Shown: positions 1 to 7,730 of the stretch, one piece after another | Layout of the letters: each line of letters starts with the position of its first letter | How positions within the stretch are numbered: the stretch's first letter is position 1 | NCBI GenBank assembly: GCA_052169395.1 | Contig: JBQNCN010000002.1 | Span: 281,490 to 345,489, forward strand | DNA length: 64,000 nt | Direction: 5' to 3' | Source: Fimenecus sp052169395 | Lineage (GTDB): Bacteria; Bacillota; Clostridia; Oscillospirales; Acutalibacteraceae | The notes under the pieces: model-generated | Database searches by the model: none | What the model saw: the letters and a program-made list of their open reading frames with translations, nothing else | Told to the model about the DNA's origin: nothing | Made by a program: the position numbers and the translations under genes

Positions 1-1
1 T

Positions 2-691
2 ACGGTTAATAAAAATACGCCGTCTGAAGATAAGGCTAAAATCGCAAGCGGTGAATATCCCTCAGAACCTTACACAACCTTTGCACAAGCTATGGTTTTT
101 GATATTTCACAAACGGATTGTCCGCCTGAAGACTATCCGAAAATCTTTTCAAGAGGAACGGAAAACGCAGATAGAGCCGCCGTATATGAATGCGTTAAGG
201 AATATGCACAGCTTACAGGCTTTACCGTAACTGAAGATGATATGACAAGTATTTCTTTGGGTGGGTATTATCAGCCGTCTGATGATACAATTCATATAAA
301 TAATACTCTTAAAGATGATAAAAAGCTATCCGTACTTTGCCATGAACTTGCACACGGTATGCTGCATAAGACAAGCGATAAGCCGACTGCCGTAAAAGAG
401 TTTGAAGCTGAAAGCTTTGCGGCAATGCTGCAATCGAAGCTTGGATTTTTACCATCTGAAGCTAATAAAGAATATATTAAACAGCATTATCTCAAAGCCA
501 AAGACCTTATAAATCCAAAGGAAACCCTGAAACGCACCGCAAAAATGTTTGCGGCAGCTTCAAGCGGAATTACGGAAATCATGAAAGAAAAAGGCTTAAT
601 TACCGAAAACAGCCGTAATATTAACAGGGAAGAAAAAATAACGCCCTCACAGGCACAGGATATTAAGTCAAATTTTATGCAGGCTCTGTAA
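2..691 (+). CDS. ArdC-like zincin metallopeptidase, C-terminal part (5' end outside window)
   Basis: The frame is open from base 2, so the gene starts upstream of the window; 229 codons are visible. The segment reading VFDISQT, then GGYYQPSDDTIHI, then the zinc-protease signature HELAH (341-355) and a downstream EAESFAA helix matches the C-terminal metallopeptidase half of ArdC-type proteins. These are carried by conjugative elements and combine an ssDNA-binding N-terminal domain with an ImmA/IrrE-like protease. The N-terminal half cannot be seen, so the ArdC assignment rests on the C-terminal motifs only. ArdC proteins are linked to protecting incoming DNA from restriction. The adjacent VirD4 gene supports a conjugative setting. 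An internal ATG at 92 exists but has no ribosome binding site. Confidence 0.75.
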   Translation, partial: TVNKNTPSEDKAKIASGEYPSEPYTTFAQAMVFDISQTDCPPEDYPKIFSRGTENADRAAVYECVKEYAQLTGFTVTEDDMTSISLGGYYQPSDDTIHINNTLKDDKKLSVLCHELAHGMLHKTSDKPTAVKEFEAESFAAMLQSKLGFLPSEANKEYIKQHYLKAKDLINPKETLKRTAKMFAAASSGITEIMKEKGLITENSRNINREEKITPSQAQDIKSNFMQAL

Positions 692-761
692 ATTCTGAAA
701 TTGAATATACAGAGCCTAAAATCTCTAAATTTAAAAGTAAAAACAAAGGAGATGAAACCGA

Positions 762-2618
762 TTGAAAAAGCCGACTGCAGAACAAATAATATTTACGATT
801 TTAATGTTCTTTTTATCTTTTGCCCTGCTTTCTTTTCTTTTTTCAATCCCTCAAACAATTGAACAGGGTTTAAAAGGTTATCTTTCAAAGCTTACTTTTC
901 AAATATGGGCAAAGCTTATTATTTCTCTTTGCCTATCTTCCCTTGTTTTACTGTATAACGATAACCGTTTGGATAACTTTGCCAATGTTTCAGTCGGAAA
1001 TACACAGCACGGCTCCGCTCGATTTATGACAGAAAAAGAAGAACGCAAAAGCTATGACTTTATCCCGGACGGAAAAGAAATTACACCCGCCTTTATAGTC
1101 GGAAGAAAGTCTAAAACTTGGATAACGGAACAAACCGACAAAACGCTTTGCCTTATAGCGCCGCCCGGCGGCGGAAAGACAAAATCCGTCTTTATTCCGA
1201 CTTTTTATTACAATGCTTTTGTAAATAAAAACACTCACGGCAAAGGCGCAAGTATTTTAAGTCTTGATGTTAAATCAGAAAACTTTAAAACTGCGGGAAA
1301 AGTTCTTAAAGACAACGGATATAACATATTGTTTTTAGACTTCAGAAATCCGCTGAAATCTTATAAATTCAATCTTTTAAACGGTGTAAATGATGAATTT
1401 GATAAATATAATAAGACGGAAGATAAATCAGAACGCTTAAAGCATTATGCTAAAGCTGAACGATATGCAAAACAGGTTTCAGCTTCTATTATTAAAAACA
1501 TAATGGGAGCAAGCAAGGACAGCGCTTCTGATTTCTTTGATAAAACGGCACAGGGTTTAATCACAGGTTTAATTCTTTTAGTATCACAATACGGAGAGCC
1601 GCAAGAAAGACACATAATATCGGTTTTTAAGCTTATAGTGGAACTTAACGGAATTATAGATAACGGAAATATAGAAAACGGTCAACAAACCTCAAAGCTT
1701 ATGGAGCTTTTAAAATATATTGATGATAAAAGAGTTTCCGATTATGTAGGTGCTGCCATAAATGCAGATGTAAGAACGGCTATGAATATTTTTTCGTCCG
1801 CTTTGGCAAAACTCATTGAATTTATAGACGCTGAACTTGAACAAATGGTATGCGGACATTCTCCTGAAATAAATGCTCAAAGCTTTATAGATAAACCTAC
1901 CGCTATTTTTCTTATTTGTCCTGATGAAGATAATTCAAGACATTTTTTCGCAAGTTTATTTATACGATATTTCACAACGCAGCTTATCGATCTTGCAGAG
2001 CAGACAGAGGGTATGAAATTAAAAAGACCCGTCCTTTGTTTTTGGGACGAGTTCGGAAATATGCCGCCTATTAAAGATGTTGACGGGCTTTTTACCGCCG
2101 CAAGAAGCCGAGGTATTCGCTTTTTATATTCCTTACAATCATTTTCACAGCTTGAAAAGAATTACAATCGCACCTACAAGGATATTATTTTAGACAGTTC
2201 ACAAATCCTGATGTTTACTTTTCTATCGCCAACCGCACTTGAAACGGCTAAAAAATTATCTGAAATTTTAGGCAATCGTACCGTACTGACAGGCAGCATT
2301 ACCGCCAATCCAAAAAAAGACCTTTTAAGTGAAAGTAAAAGCACAAATTATCAGATGATGAAGCGTCCGCTTATGACACCTGACGAAATCCTTTCAATTC
2401 CTATCGGAACATACATTATACTCAAGGCAGGCGGTAAAACGGAACAAATAAAGATGAAAACACAGCTTCCTCTATATTCCGATTATCTTACAAAATATCC
2501 TGAATACAAAGAAGAAATAAAGGCGGAATATACCGATATTGCTTTTTTAGACAGCAATAAAATTCGATTGCTTGAAAAAAGAAAAAAATATACTTTGACT
2601 ATGGGTATGTTTGATTAA
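762..2618 (+). CDS. VirD4/TraG-family conjugative coupling ATPase (T4CP)
   Basis: 618 residues. Two N-terminal hydrophobic segments (about 10-29 and 47-65) anchor it in the membrane. A Walker A motif APPGGGKTK lies at about 133-141 and a Walker B-like FWDEFGNM at about 424-431, followed by the AARSRGIRF segment typical of TraG/VirD4 coupling proteins. In the family the hexameric ATPase brings the relaxase-DNA complex to the type IV secretion channel. The start is TTG at 762 with AGGAG at 747-751. An ATG at 752 is in another frame that closes quickly. It lies 70 nt after the metallopeptidase gene, in the same direction. It marks the left part of the window as the end of an integrative conjugative element whose remaining transfer genes lie upstream. 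Confidence 0.93.
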   Translation: MKKPTAEQIIFTILMFFLSFALLSFLFSIPQTIEQGLKGYLSKLTFQIWAKLIISLCLSSLVLLYNDNRLDNFANVSVGNTQHGSARFMTEKEERKSYDFIPDGKEITPAFIVGRKSKTWITEQTDKTLCLIAPPGGGKTKSVFIPTFYYNAFVNKNTHGKGASILSLDVKSENFKTAGKVLKDNGYNILFLDFRNPLKSYKFNLLNGVNDEFDKYNKTEDKSERLKHYAKAERYAKQVSASIIKNIMGASKDSASDFFDKTAQGLITGLILLVSQYGEPQERHIISVFKLIVELNGIIDNGNIENGQQTSKLMELLKYIDDKRVSDYVGAAINADVRTAMNIFSSALAKLIEFIDAELEQMVCGHSPEINAQSFIDKPTAIFLICPDEDNSRHFFASLFIRYFTTQLIDLAEQTEGMKLKRPVLCFWDEFGNMPPIKDVDGLFTAARSRGIRFLYSLQSFSQLEKNYNRTYKDIILDSSQILMFTFLSPTALETAKKLSEILGNRTVLTGSITANPKKDLLSESKSTNYQMMKRPLMTPDEILSIPIGTYIILKAGGKTEQIKMKTQLPLYSDYLTKYPEYKEEIKAEYTDIAFLDSNKIRLLEKRKKYTLTMGMFD

Positions 2619-2650
2619 AAAAGCCGATATATAAAATATCAGCTTTTTTA
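2617..2650. terminator. Bidirectional Rho-independent terminator
   Basis: An A-rich/T-rich flanked hairpin with inner stem GATAT/ATATC and outer AAAAGC/GCTTTT arms, one mismatch, and a T run on both strands. It separates the convergent coupling-protein gene and HTH gene and overlaps both stop regions. Confidence 0.75.
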
Positions 2651-2863
2651 TTTATCTTGATAAATTACTCCAGTATCCTTATCTTGCAGAACAATATCAC
2701 AATTTAATGCGTTAGCAATTTTTTCAAATTCTTTAAAGCTCATACTATCACGATAAAGGTTATTACTTAAAATGCGTGGATTTTTACCAATTTTTTTTGC
2801 TAATTCCCCAACCTTTAAATCTTTTATAAGCATTACCATTTTAATTTTTTTACTTGCTGACAA
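2648..2863 (-). CDS. Small Cro/CI-type HTH regulator
   Basis: 71 residues with a compact helix-turn-helix: a LKVGELAKKIGKN segment followed by a recognition-helix-like RILSNNLYRDSMSF and then a KEFEKIANALNCDIVL segment, as in small XRE-type regulators. The start is TTG at 2863 with an AAGAGGTGG ribosome site just upstream; an internal ATG nine codons in is a weaker alternative. Its promoter is overlapped by a perfect 10-bp inverted repeat (2871-2880/2891-2900), which suggests it represses itself. It is divergent from the two acidic small genes, whose promoter lies within 70 bp, so it may control them too. The regulatory role is inferred. Confidence 0.8.
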   Translation of the reverse strand: MSASKKIKMVMLIKDLKVGELAKKIGKNPRILSNNLYRDSMSFKEFEKIANALNCDIVLQDKDTGVIYQDK

Positions 2864-2870
2864 AAAACCA

Positions 2871-2910
2871 CCTCTTTTAACTATTATAACTTAAAAGAGG
2901 GTTTTGTCAA
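2871..2910 (-). promoter_or_regulatory. Consensus promoter of the HTH gene with overlapping inverted-repeat operator
   Basis: On the minus strand TTGACA (2905-2910) and TATAAT (2883-2888) are 16 bp apart. The arms CCTCTTTTAA (2871-2880) and TTAAAAGAGG (2891-2900) form a perfect inverted repeat. One arm lies in the promoter spacer and the other covers the transcription start and ribosome site, the layout expected for an autoregulatory operator. Confidence 0.75.
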
Positions 2911-2951
2911 CAAATAGAATGCTTAAATAATCAAAAAAGATTATATAATAC

Positions 2952-2980
2952 TTGACAATATAACTAAAATAGATTATAAT
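2952..2980 (+). promoter_or_regulatory. Consensus sigma-A promoter of the acidic-protein gene pair
   Basis: TTGACA at 2952-2957 and TATAAT at 2975-2980 with an ideal 17-bp spacer. It lies 58 nt before the start codon at 3039, divergent from the HTH gene. Such a perfect match predicts strong expression unless repressed. Confidence 0.8.
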
Positions 2981-3038
2981 ATAATTGTAGAGAAGAGAAA
3001 TACTCATATATAAAAAATAAATTGCTTGGAGGCAAAAA

Positions 3039-3386
3039 ATGAAAGTTACAAAACATTACAAGGATTATGAATATGCTGAGGCTTGTGAGGATTATAAAAA
3101 TAATCCAACTCAAGAAGCATTAAACGCACTTGGTGAATGGTATCATAATTATTACGTTGAGAGTTGGAATGGAGAACATTACCGAGTTGATGATAAAGAC
3201 TTAAATTTTACAGGGCTATGCCCGATTTATAGTTACGAAGAAAACCCAATATACGAGTGGTTATTAAAAAAACGTGATGAAGCAGATCAAAACGAGAATT
3301 ATGAAGTTTATAAATTCATAGAGGAAGAATTAAACGATATTATAGATGATTCCGAACTTATAAGATACGATATCACGACATTTTGA
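3039..3386 (+). CDS. Small highly acidic protein, function unknown
   Basis: 115 residues, with about 28 Asp/Glu against 11 Lys/Arg and many Tyr/Trp. There is no signal peptide or membrane segment. I do not recognise a family. ATG at 3039 follows GGAGG at 3028-3032 and a consensus promoter, so expression is well supported. A strongly negative, aromatic-rich small protein on a conjugative element invites comparison with DNA-mimic antirestriction or anti-defence proteins, but no ArdA motif is seen and the function is not established. It is followed 35 nt later by a second acidic gene, presumably in one transcript. Confidence 0.75.
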   Translation: MKVTKHYKDYEYAEACEDYKNNPTQEALNALGEWYHNYYVESWNGEHYRVDDKDLNFTGLCPIYSYEENPIYEWLLKKRDEADQNENYEVYKFIEEELNDIIDDSELIRYDITTF

Positions 3387-3421
3387 TTTAAATTTATAAT
3401 ATATATTAAAGGAGAAAAATA

Positions 3422-3694
3422 ATGAAAAACGAAATAAAAAAATGGTGCGCCGATAATGGCTTCAATTACAACAGACTTATGGAACTTTATCAATACCTGT
3501 ACGCCGATGAGGATATTACTTGTGAGCTTCTTGAAGAAGAATTTGATAACGACACATTGACTGTTAACAAAGGTAGAGACGGACAAATTTATTATTGGCA
3601 TATGGACTGGGACGGGAATATGGAAGCTGCTATACGATTGTCAGATGGATATATCGTAGATGATGACGATGAAATTGATAAATTATTCTGCTAA
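3422..3694 (+). CDS. Second small acidic protein, function unknown
   Basis: 90 residues, with about 23 Asp/Glu against 8 Lys/Arg, including a DDDDE cluster near the C terminus. ATG at 3422 follows AAAGGAG at a good distance. It has no recognisable domain; the central QIYYWHMDWDGN segment is aromatic and could form a beta hairpin. It is probably co-transcribed with the acidic gene upstream. No convincing terminator follows. As with its neighbour, a DNA-mimic or anti-defence role is only a hypothesis drawn from charge and setting. Confidence 0.7.
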   Translation: MKNEIKKWCADNGFNYNRLMELYQYLYADEDITCELLEEEFDNDTLTVNKGRDGQIYYWHMDWDGNMEAAIRLSDGYIVDDDDEIDKLFC

Positions 3695-4397
3695 TTTTAA
3701 AAAAGCTTGCGATAAAAAAATACTACCCAAACAGCAGAAATTCGTAAATTTATTGAGGATTTCATCAAAAAAAACAGTTAAAAGCAGACTATAAATATAT
3801 AATAAATTAGCACAGGAACACACAGCGACCTATTTTAAAATAACCTCTACACCACCGGTGTAGAAGTTGAAATGTAAGACTATTAAAAATCGCACTGCGA
3901 TTTCAAAATTCGCATGCTTGCAGAAAAAAGAAAAAAGTGTTATACAATATATGATGTATTATTACTCTGAAATACATTGTTGACAAAAGAGCAACAATCG
4001 CACTCCTTAAAGTAATATACATTTAATATAAATCTGAACTTTGACAATTTCACGGGAATAATCACGACAAAAGCCCTTATATATGAGCTGCTTTAAAAAT
4101 CCCGCCAGGACTACCTGTGCTTTAAGCATACAAAACCATTTTATTTTTTCTAACTATAAATACGGTAAGGTACGAGCAGAAAAGATTTTTAAATCCAATA
4201 GCGATGATAACGCTATGATAGCCACGACTATATATTAAGCTATATAACTTCCCATCGTTGCGGGTGCGTTATAACCCGAGGTGAAACCCCTATGGAACGA
4301 ACAATCATTCGTCCGTTATTGTTCTCAATAATGGGGGTGCAAGTTGAAAATGGAATTGACCTTTTATTGTTTTAAGTATAAATGGAGGTTTTAGGGG
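3695..4397. other. Gene-free region with several hairpins; probable element-chromosome junction
   Basis: About 700 nt with no supportable gene. It holds an 8-bp hairpin TCTACACC-ACC-GGTGTAGA (3846-3864), ATTGTTG/CAACAAT near 3978-4000, ATAGCG/CGCTAT near 4199-4217, and GAACAAT/ATTGTTC near 4298-4325. All frames are broken by stops at short intervals. It separates conjugative-element genes from the str operon promoter, so the element end should lie here; no direct repeat that proves it can be seen. Confidence 0.5.
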
Positions 4398-4426
4398 TTG
4401 ACATAAGTAAATTTCACTGATAAAAT
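4398..4426 (+). promoter_or_regulatory. str operon promoter
   Basis: TTGACA at 4398-4403 and TAAAAT at 4421-4426 with a 17-bp spacer, about 90 nt before the rpsL start. It is the only good promoter match just upstream of rpsL and would drive rpsL-rpsG-fusA. Confidence 0.75.
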
Positions 4427-4513
4427 AGCAAATTGCGAACACATATGTGGGCGTGTTAAAGCTATATGCCTTTATGCCCCAAAGTCCGCAGATTTTTGAC
4501 GGAGGTGAAAATA

Positions 4514-4936
4514 TTGCCAACCTTTAACCAATTGGTACGAACAGGAAGAAAGAGCCTTTCAAAGAAGTCTAATGTTCCCGCACTTAATAAGGGACTTAAC
4601 TCCAAGAAAAATGTTCTTACAAACTATGACAGCCCGCAGAAGAGGGGCGTTTGCACGGTAGTTAAAACGGATACGCCTAAAAAGCCGAACTCCGCTATGC
4701 GTAAGCTTGCCCGTGTGCGCTTGACAAACGGAATTGAAGTTTCCGCTTATATCCCGGGCGTGGGACACAACCTTCAGGAGCACAGTGTTGTTCTTATAAG
4801 AGGCGGTCGTGTAAAGGACCTTCCGGGTGTGCGTTACCACATCATCCGCGGTACCCTTGATACTCAGGGTGTTGACGGAAGAATGCAGGGCCGTTCAAAA
4901 TACGGCGCTAAAAGACCGAAAGCTGCTAAGAAGTAA
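4514..4936 (+). CDS. rpsL: 30S ribosomal protein S12
   Basis: 140 residues. S12 lies at the decoding centre of the 30S subunit and controls fidelity. The start is TTG at 4514, seven bases after GGAGGTG (4501-4507), giving the canonical MPTFNQLVR. The longer in-frame extension to 4466 lacks a ribosome site and is not S12-like. The PKKPNSA and GRVKDLPGVRY loops are intact, with the lysines whose changes give streptomycin resistance, so the protein is of the sensitive type. It is the first gene of the str operon. rpoB/rpoC, the usual upstream neighbours in Clostridia, are not in the window; conjugative-element genes stand there instead. Confidence 0.98.
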   Translation: MPTFNQLVRTGRKSLSKKSNVPALNKGLNSKKNVLTNYDSPQKRGVCTVVKTDTPKKPNSAMRKLARVRLTNGIEVSAYIPGVGHNLQEHSVVLIRGGRVKDLPGVRYHIIRGTLDTQGVDGRMQGRSKYGAKRPKAAKK

Positions 4937-4960
4937 TTGGTTTTTAAAATCAGACATTGT

Positions 4961-4975
4961 CTTGCGTTACGCAAG
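4961..4975 (+). promoter_or_regulatory. Hairpin in the rpsL-rpsG spacer
   Basis: CTTGCG-TTA-CGCAAG in the 127-nt gap between rpsL and rpsG. In E. coli the S7 protein represses its own translation by binding this intergenic region, so a similar role is possible, but only the hairpin itself is seen. Confidence 0.35.
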
Positions 4976-5063
4976 TTGTAATATATTATGACCTTGCGAA
5001 GACACAACGGGGATTATGTCACCGAGTACCTAAGATATCATAAATGTGAAGGAGGGAAGCACA

Positions 5064-5534
5064 GTGCCAAGAAGAGGTCAAACGAGCAAAAGAGATGTTT
5101 TGCCCGATCCAATGTATAACTCAAAGCTTGTCACAAGGCTTATCAACAACATCATGCTTGACGGCAAAAAGGGTATTGCCCAGAAAATCGTCTATGGAGC
5201 ATTCGACATCATTAAAGAGAAAACAGGCAAGGAGCCTGTTGAGGTTTTTGAAGATGCAATGCAGAATGTAATGCCGGAGCTTGAGGTAAAAGCCCGCAGA
5301 GTCGGTGGCGCCACATATCAGGTGCCGATAGAGGTTCGTCCTGAAAGACGTGAAACTCTTGGACTTCGCTGGATAACAACATATTCAAGAGCAAGATCTG
5401 AAAGAACAATGAAAGAAAGACTTGCAAATGAAATTATGGACGCCGTAAATGAAACGGGTTCAGCCTTTAAAAAGCGTGAGGATACTCACAAAATGGCTGA
5501 AGCTAACAAGGCGTTCGCACACTTTAGATGGTAA
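5064..5534 (+). CDS. rpsG: 30S ribosomal protein S7
   Basis: 156 residues, the usual bacterial length. S7 nucleates assembly of the 30S head and contacts E-site tRNA. The start is GTG at 5064 after AAGGAGGG, giving VPRRGQTSKRDVLPDP, which matches the conserved S7 N terminus; the in-frame ATG at 5046 precedes the ribosome site and is rejected. Second gene of the str operon, with fusA 33 nt downstream. The gap to rpsL is unusually long and contains a hairpin that could serve feedback control. Confidence 0.98.
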   Translation: MPRRGQTSKRDVLPDPMYNSKLVTRLINNIMLDGKKGIAQKIVYGAFDIIKEKTGKEPVEVFEDAMQNVMPELEVKARRVGGATYQVPIEVRPERRETLGLRWITTYSRARSERTMKERLANEIMDAVNETGSAFKKREDTHKMAEANKAFAHFRW

Positions 5535-5567
5535 ACACTTTAGTTTTTATCGGTTACGGAGGACTAT

Positions 5568-7646
5568 ATGCCGAGATCAGTTGCACTTGAAAAATACAGA
5601 AACATCGGCATTATGGCACACATTGACGCTGGTAAGACCACAACGACGGAGCGAATTCTTTTCTATACGGGAAAGAGTCACAAAATCGGTGAGGTTCACG
5701 ACGGTGCTGCCACAATGGACTGGATGGAAGAAGAGCAGGAGAGAGGTATAACTATAACTTCTGCTGCAACTACATGTTATTGGAAGGATCACAGAATTAA
5801 CATAATTGACACACCAGGCCACGTTGATTTTACCGCAGAGGTTCAGCGTTCGCTTCGTGTTCTTGACGGTTCTGTTACGGTTCTTTCAGCAAAAGGCGGC
5901 GTTGAGCCGCAGTCCGAGACGGTTTGGCGTCAAGCGGACGAATACAAGGTTCCGAGAATGATCTATGTCAATAAGATGGACACTTTAGGTGCCGATTTTT
6001 ATAATGTTATTGATATGGTAAATGACAGGTTCCGCTGCAACCCTATTCCGATTCAACTGCCAATAGGTCAGGAGAGCAGCTTTAAGGGAATTGTTGACCT
6101 TATCGAAATGAATGCTGAAGTTTATTATGATGATGAGGGCAAGGATTATAGAGCTGAGGAAATTCCTGAGGATATGAAGGAGCTTGCAGAAAAATATCAC
6201 AATGAGCTTTTGGAAAAAGTTGCAGAGCTTGACGATGCACTTTTAGAAAAGTTCCTTGAGGGCGAAGAACTTACCAAAGATGAAATTAAGGCGGTCATCA
6301 GAAAGGCCACCTGCGATAACAGAATGGTTCCTATGGTTTGCGGAAGCTCTTATAAAAATAAGGGTGTTCAGCTTTTGCTTGATGCAATTGTTGATTTTAT
6401 GCCCGCACCGACGGATATTCCGGATATGAACGGTGTAAATCCCGACACTGAAGAAGAAGAAAAGAGAGCGCCGAGCGATGATGAGCCGTTTTCAGCTCTT
6501 GCATTTAAAATCATGACGGATCCGTATGTAGGTAAGCTTTGCTTCTTCAGAGTGTATTCGGGTAAACTTAATGCAGGTACCACCGTTCATAATACCGTTA
6601 AGGGTAAGGATGAGAGAATGGGCAGAATTCTCCTTATGAACGCAAATGATCGTGAAGATTTGGATGTTGTTTATGCCGGAGATATTGCCGCTGCGGTAGG
6701 TCTTAAAAATACCACCACGGGCGATACGCTCTGCGATGAGAAGCATCCGATTATCCTTGAAAGCATGAATTTCCCGGAGCCAGTTATTCGTGTGGCGATT
6801 GAGCCTAAAACGAAAGCGGGTCAGGAAAAGATGGGAATTGCAATTCATAAGCTTGCAGAAGAGGACCCGACCTTTAAGTCTTATACGGATGAAGAAACGG
6901 GACAGACCATCATTGCCGGAATGGGTGAGCTTCATCTTCAGATTATTGTGGAAAGGCTTCTGCGTGAATTCAAGGTTGAAGCAAACATAGGTAAGCCTCA
7001 AGTTGCTTACCGTGAAACTATTAAAAAGCCGTCTTCCGCTGATACAAAGTATGCGCGTCAGTCAGGCGGTAAGGGTCAGTACGGTCATGTTAAGATTAAC
7101 ATTGAACCCAATACCGATAAGGGCTATGAGTTTGTAAACAATATTGTCGGAGGAGCTATTCCTAAGGAATATATCGAACCTGCAAACCAAGGTATAAAAG
7201 GTGCTATGCAGTCAGGTATTCTTGCGGCATATCCTGTTGTTGATGTTAAAGTAACTCTTTATGACGGTTCATTCCATGATGTTGACTCATCTGAAATGGC
7301 GTTTAAGATTGCCGGTTCAATGGCGTTTAAAGAAGCTGCGGCAAAAGCTGATCCTGTTCTTATGGAACCGATTATGAAAGTAACCGTAATTATTCCGGAA
7401 GAATATATGGGTGATGTTATAGGCGATCTTAACTCAAGACGTGGAGAAATTCAGGGCTTTGAGGATAGAGCCGGCGCAAAGCAGATAAACGCTCATGTTC
7501 CGCTTGCACAGATGTTCGGTTATGCAACGGATCTTCGTTCAAAAACACAGGGACGCGGTCAGTATGTAATGGAACCTGACGGATACAAGGAAGTTCCGAA
7601 GAGCATTGCAGAAAAAATAATCGAAGAGCGCAGAAAAAAAGACTGA
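5568..7646 (+). CDS. fusA: Elongation factor G
   Basis: 692 residues, full length for EF-G. The GTPase drives translocation of tRNA and mRNA on the ribosome. The P-loop AHIDAGKTT is near residues 17-25, DTPGHVD marks G3 and NKMD marks G4. The GITITSAAT switch I region and the C-terminal domains IV and V are present. ATG at 5568 follows ACGGAGG. Third gene of the str operon; tuf follows after 84 nt with its own promoter. Confidence 0.99.
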   Translation: MPRSVALEKYRNIGIMAHIDAGKTTTTERILFYTGKSHKIGEVHDGAATMDWMEEEQERGITITSAATTCYWKDHRINIIDTPGHVDFTAEVQRSLRVLDGSVTVLSAKGGVEPQSETVWRQADEYKVPRMIYVNKMDTLGADFYNVIDMVNDRFRCNPIPIQLPIGQESSFKGIVDLIEMNAEVYYDDEGKDYRAEEIPEDMKELAEKYHNELLEKVAELDDALLEKFLEGEELTKDEIKAVIRKATCDNRMVPMVCGSSYKNKGVQLLLDAIVDFMPAPTDIPDMNGVNPDTEEEEKRAPSDDEPFSALAFKIMTDPYVGKLCFFRVYSGKLNAGTTVHNTVKGKDERMGRILLMNANDREDLDVVYAGDIAAAVGLKNTTTGDTLCDEKHPIILESMNFPEPVIRVAIEPKTKAGQEKMGIAIHKLAEEDPTFKSYTDEETGQTIIAGMGELHLQIIVERLLREFKVEANIGKPQVAYRETIKKPSSADTKYARQSGGKGQYGHVKINIEPNTDKGYEFVNNIVGGAIPKEYIEPANQGIKGAMQSGILAAYPVVDVKVTLYDGSFHDVDSSEMAFKIAGSMAFKEAAAKADPVLMEPIMKVTVIIPEEYMGDVIGDLNSRRGEIQGFEDRAGAKQINAHVPLAQMFGYATDLRSKTQGRGQYVMEPDGYKEVPKSIAEKIIEERRKKD

Positions 7647-7657
7647 CAGTCCAAGAC

Positions 7658-7686
7658 TTGATATTTTATTAAGTATTTGTTAGAAT
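7658..7686 (+). promoter_or_regulatory. Likely tuf promoter
   Basis: TTGATA at 7658-7663 and TAGAAT at 7681-7686 with a 17-bp spacer, 44 nt before the tuf start. It would let tuf be transcribed more than the rest of the str operon. Confidence 0.6.
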
Positions 7687-7730
7687 AACAAAAAATAAAA
7701 AATTATTTTCCTTTATAGGAGGAACTACAA

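Noticed and set aside
3716..3781. Short coding-like fragment after the second acidic gene (TAEIRKFIEDFIKKNS end)
   Set aside because: No start codon and a stop just upstream; may be a gene remnant but too short to support.
4083..4238. Open frame of 51 codons in the gap before rpsL
   Set aside because: No ribosome site, no recognisable family, flanked by stops in a region with hairpins; kept as noncoding.
4240..4345. Riboswitch upstream of the str operon
   Set aside because: The hairpins lie upstream of the only good promoter (4398-4426), so they would not be in the str mRNA, and no known motif is recognised.
6492..7001. Long minus-strand frame inside fusA
   Set aside because: Antisense shadow of a conserved gene, with no ribosome site or family resemblance. 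The same applies to the long antisense frames inside rplB, rpmC/rplP, argG, guaA and marR.
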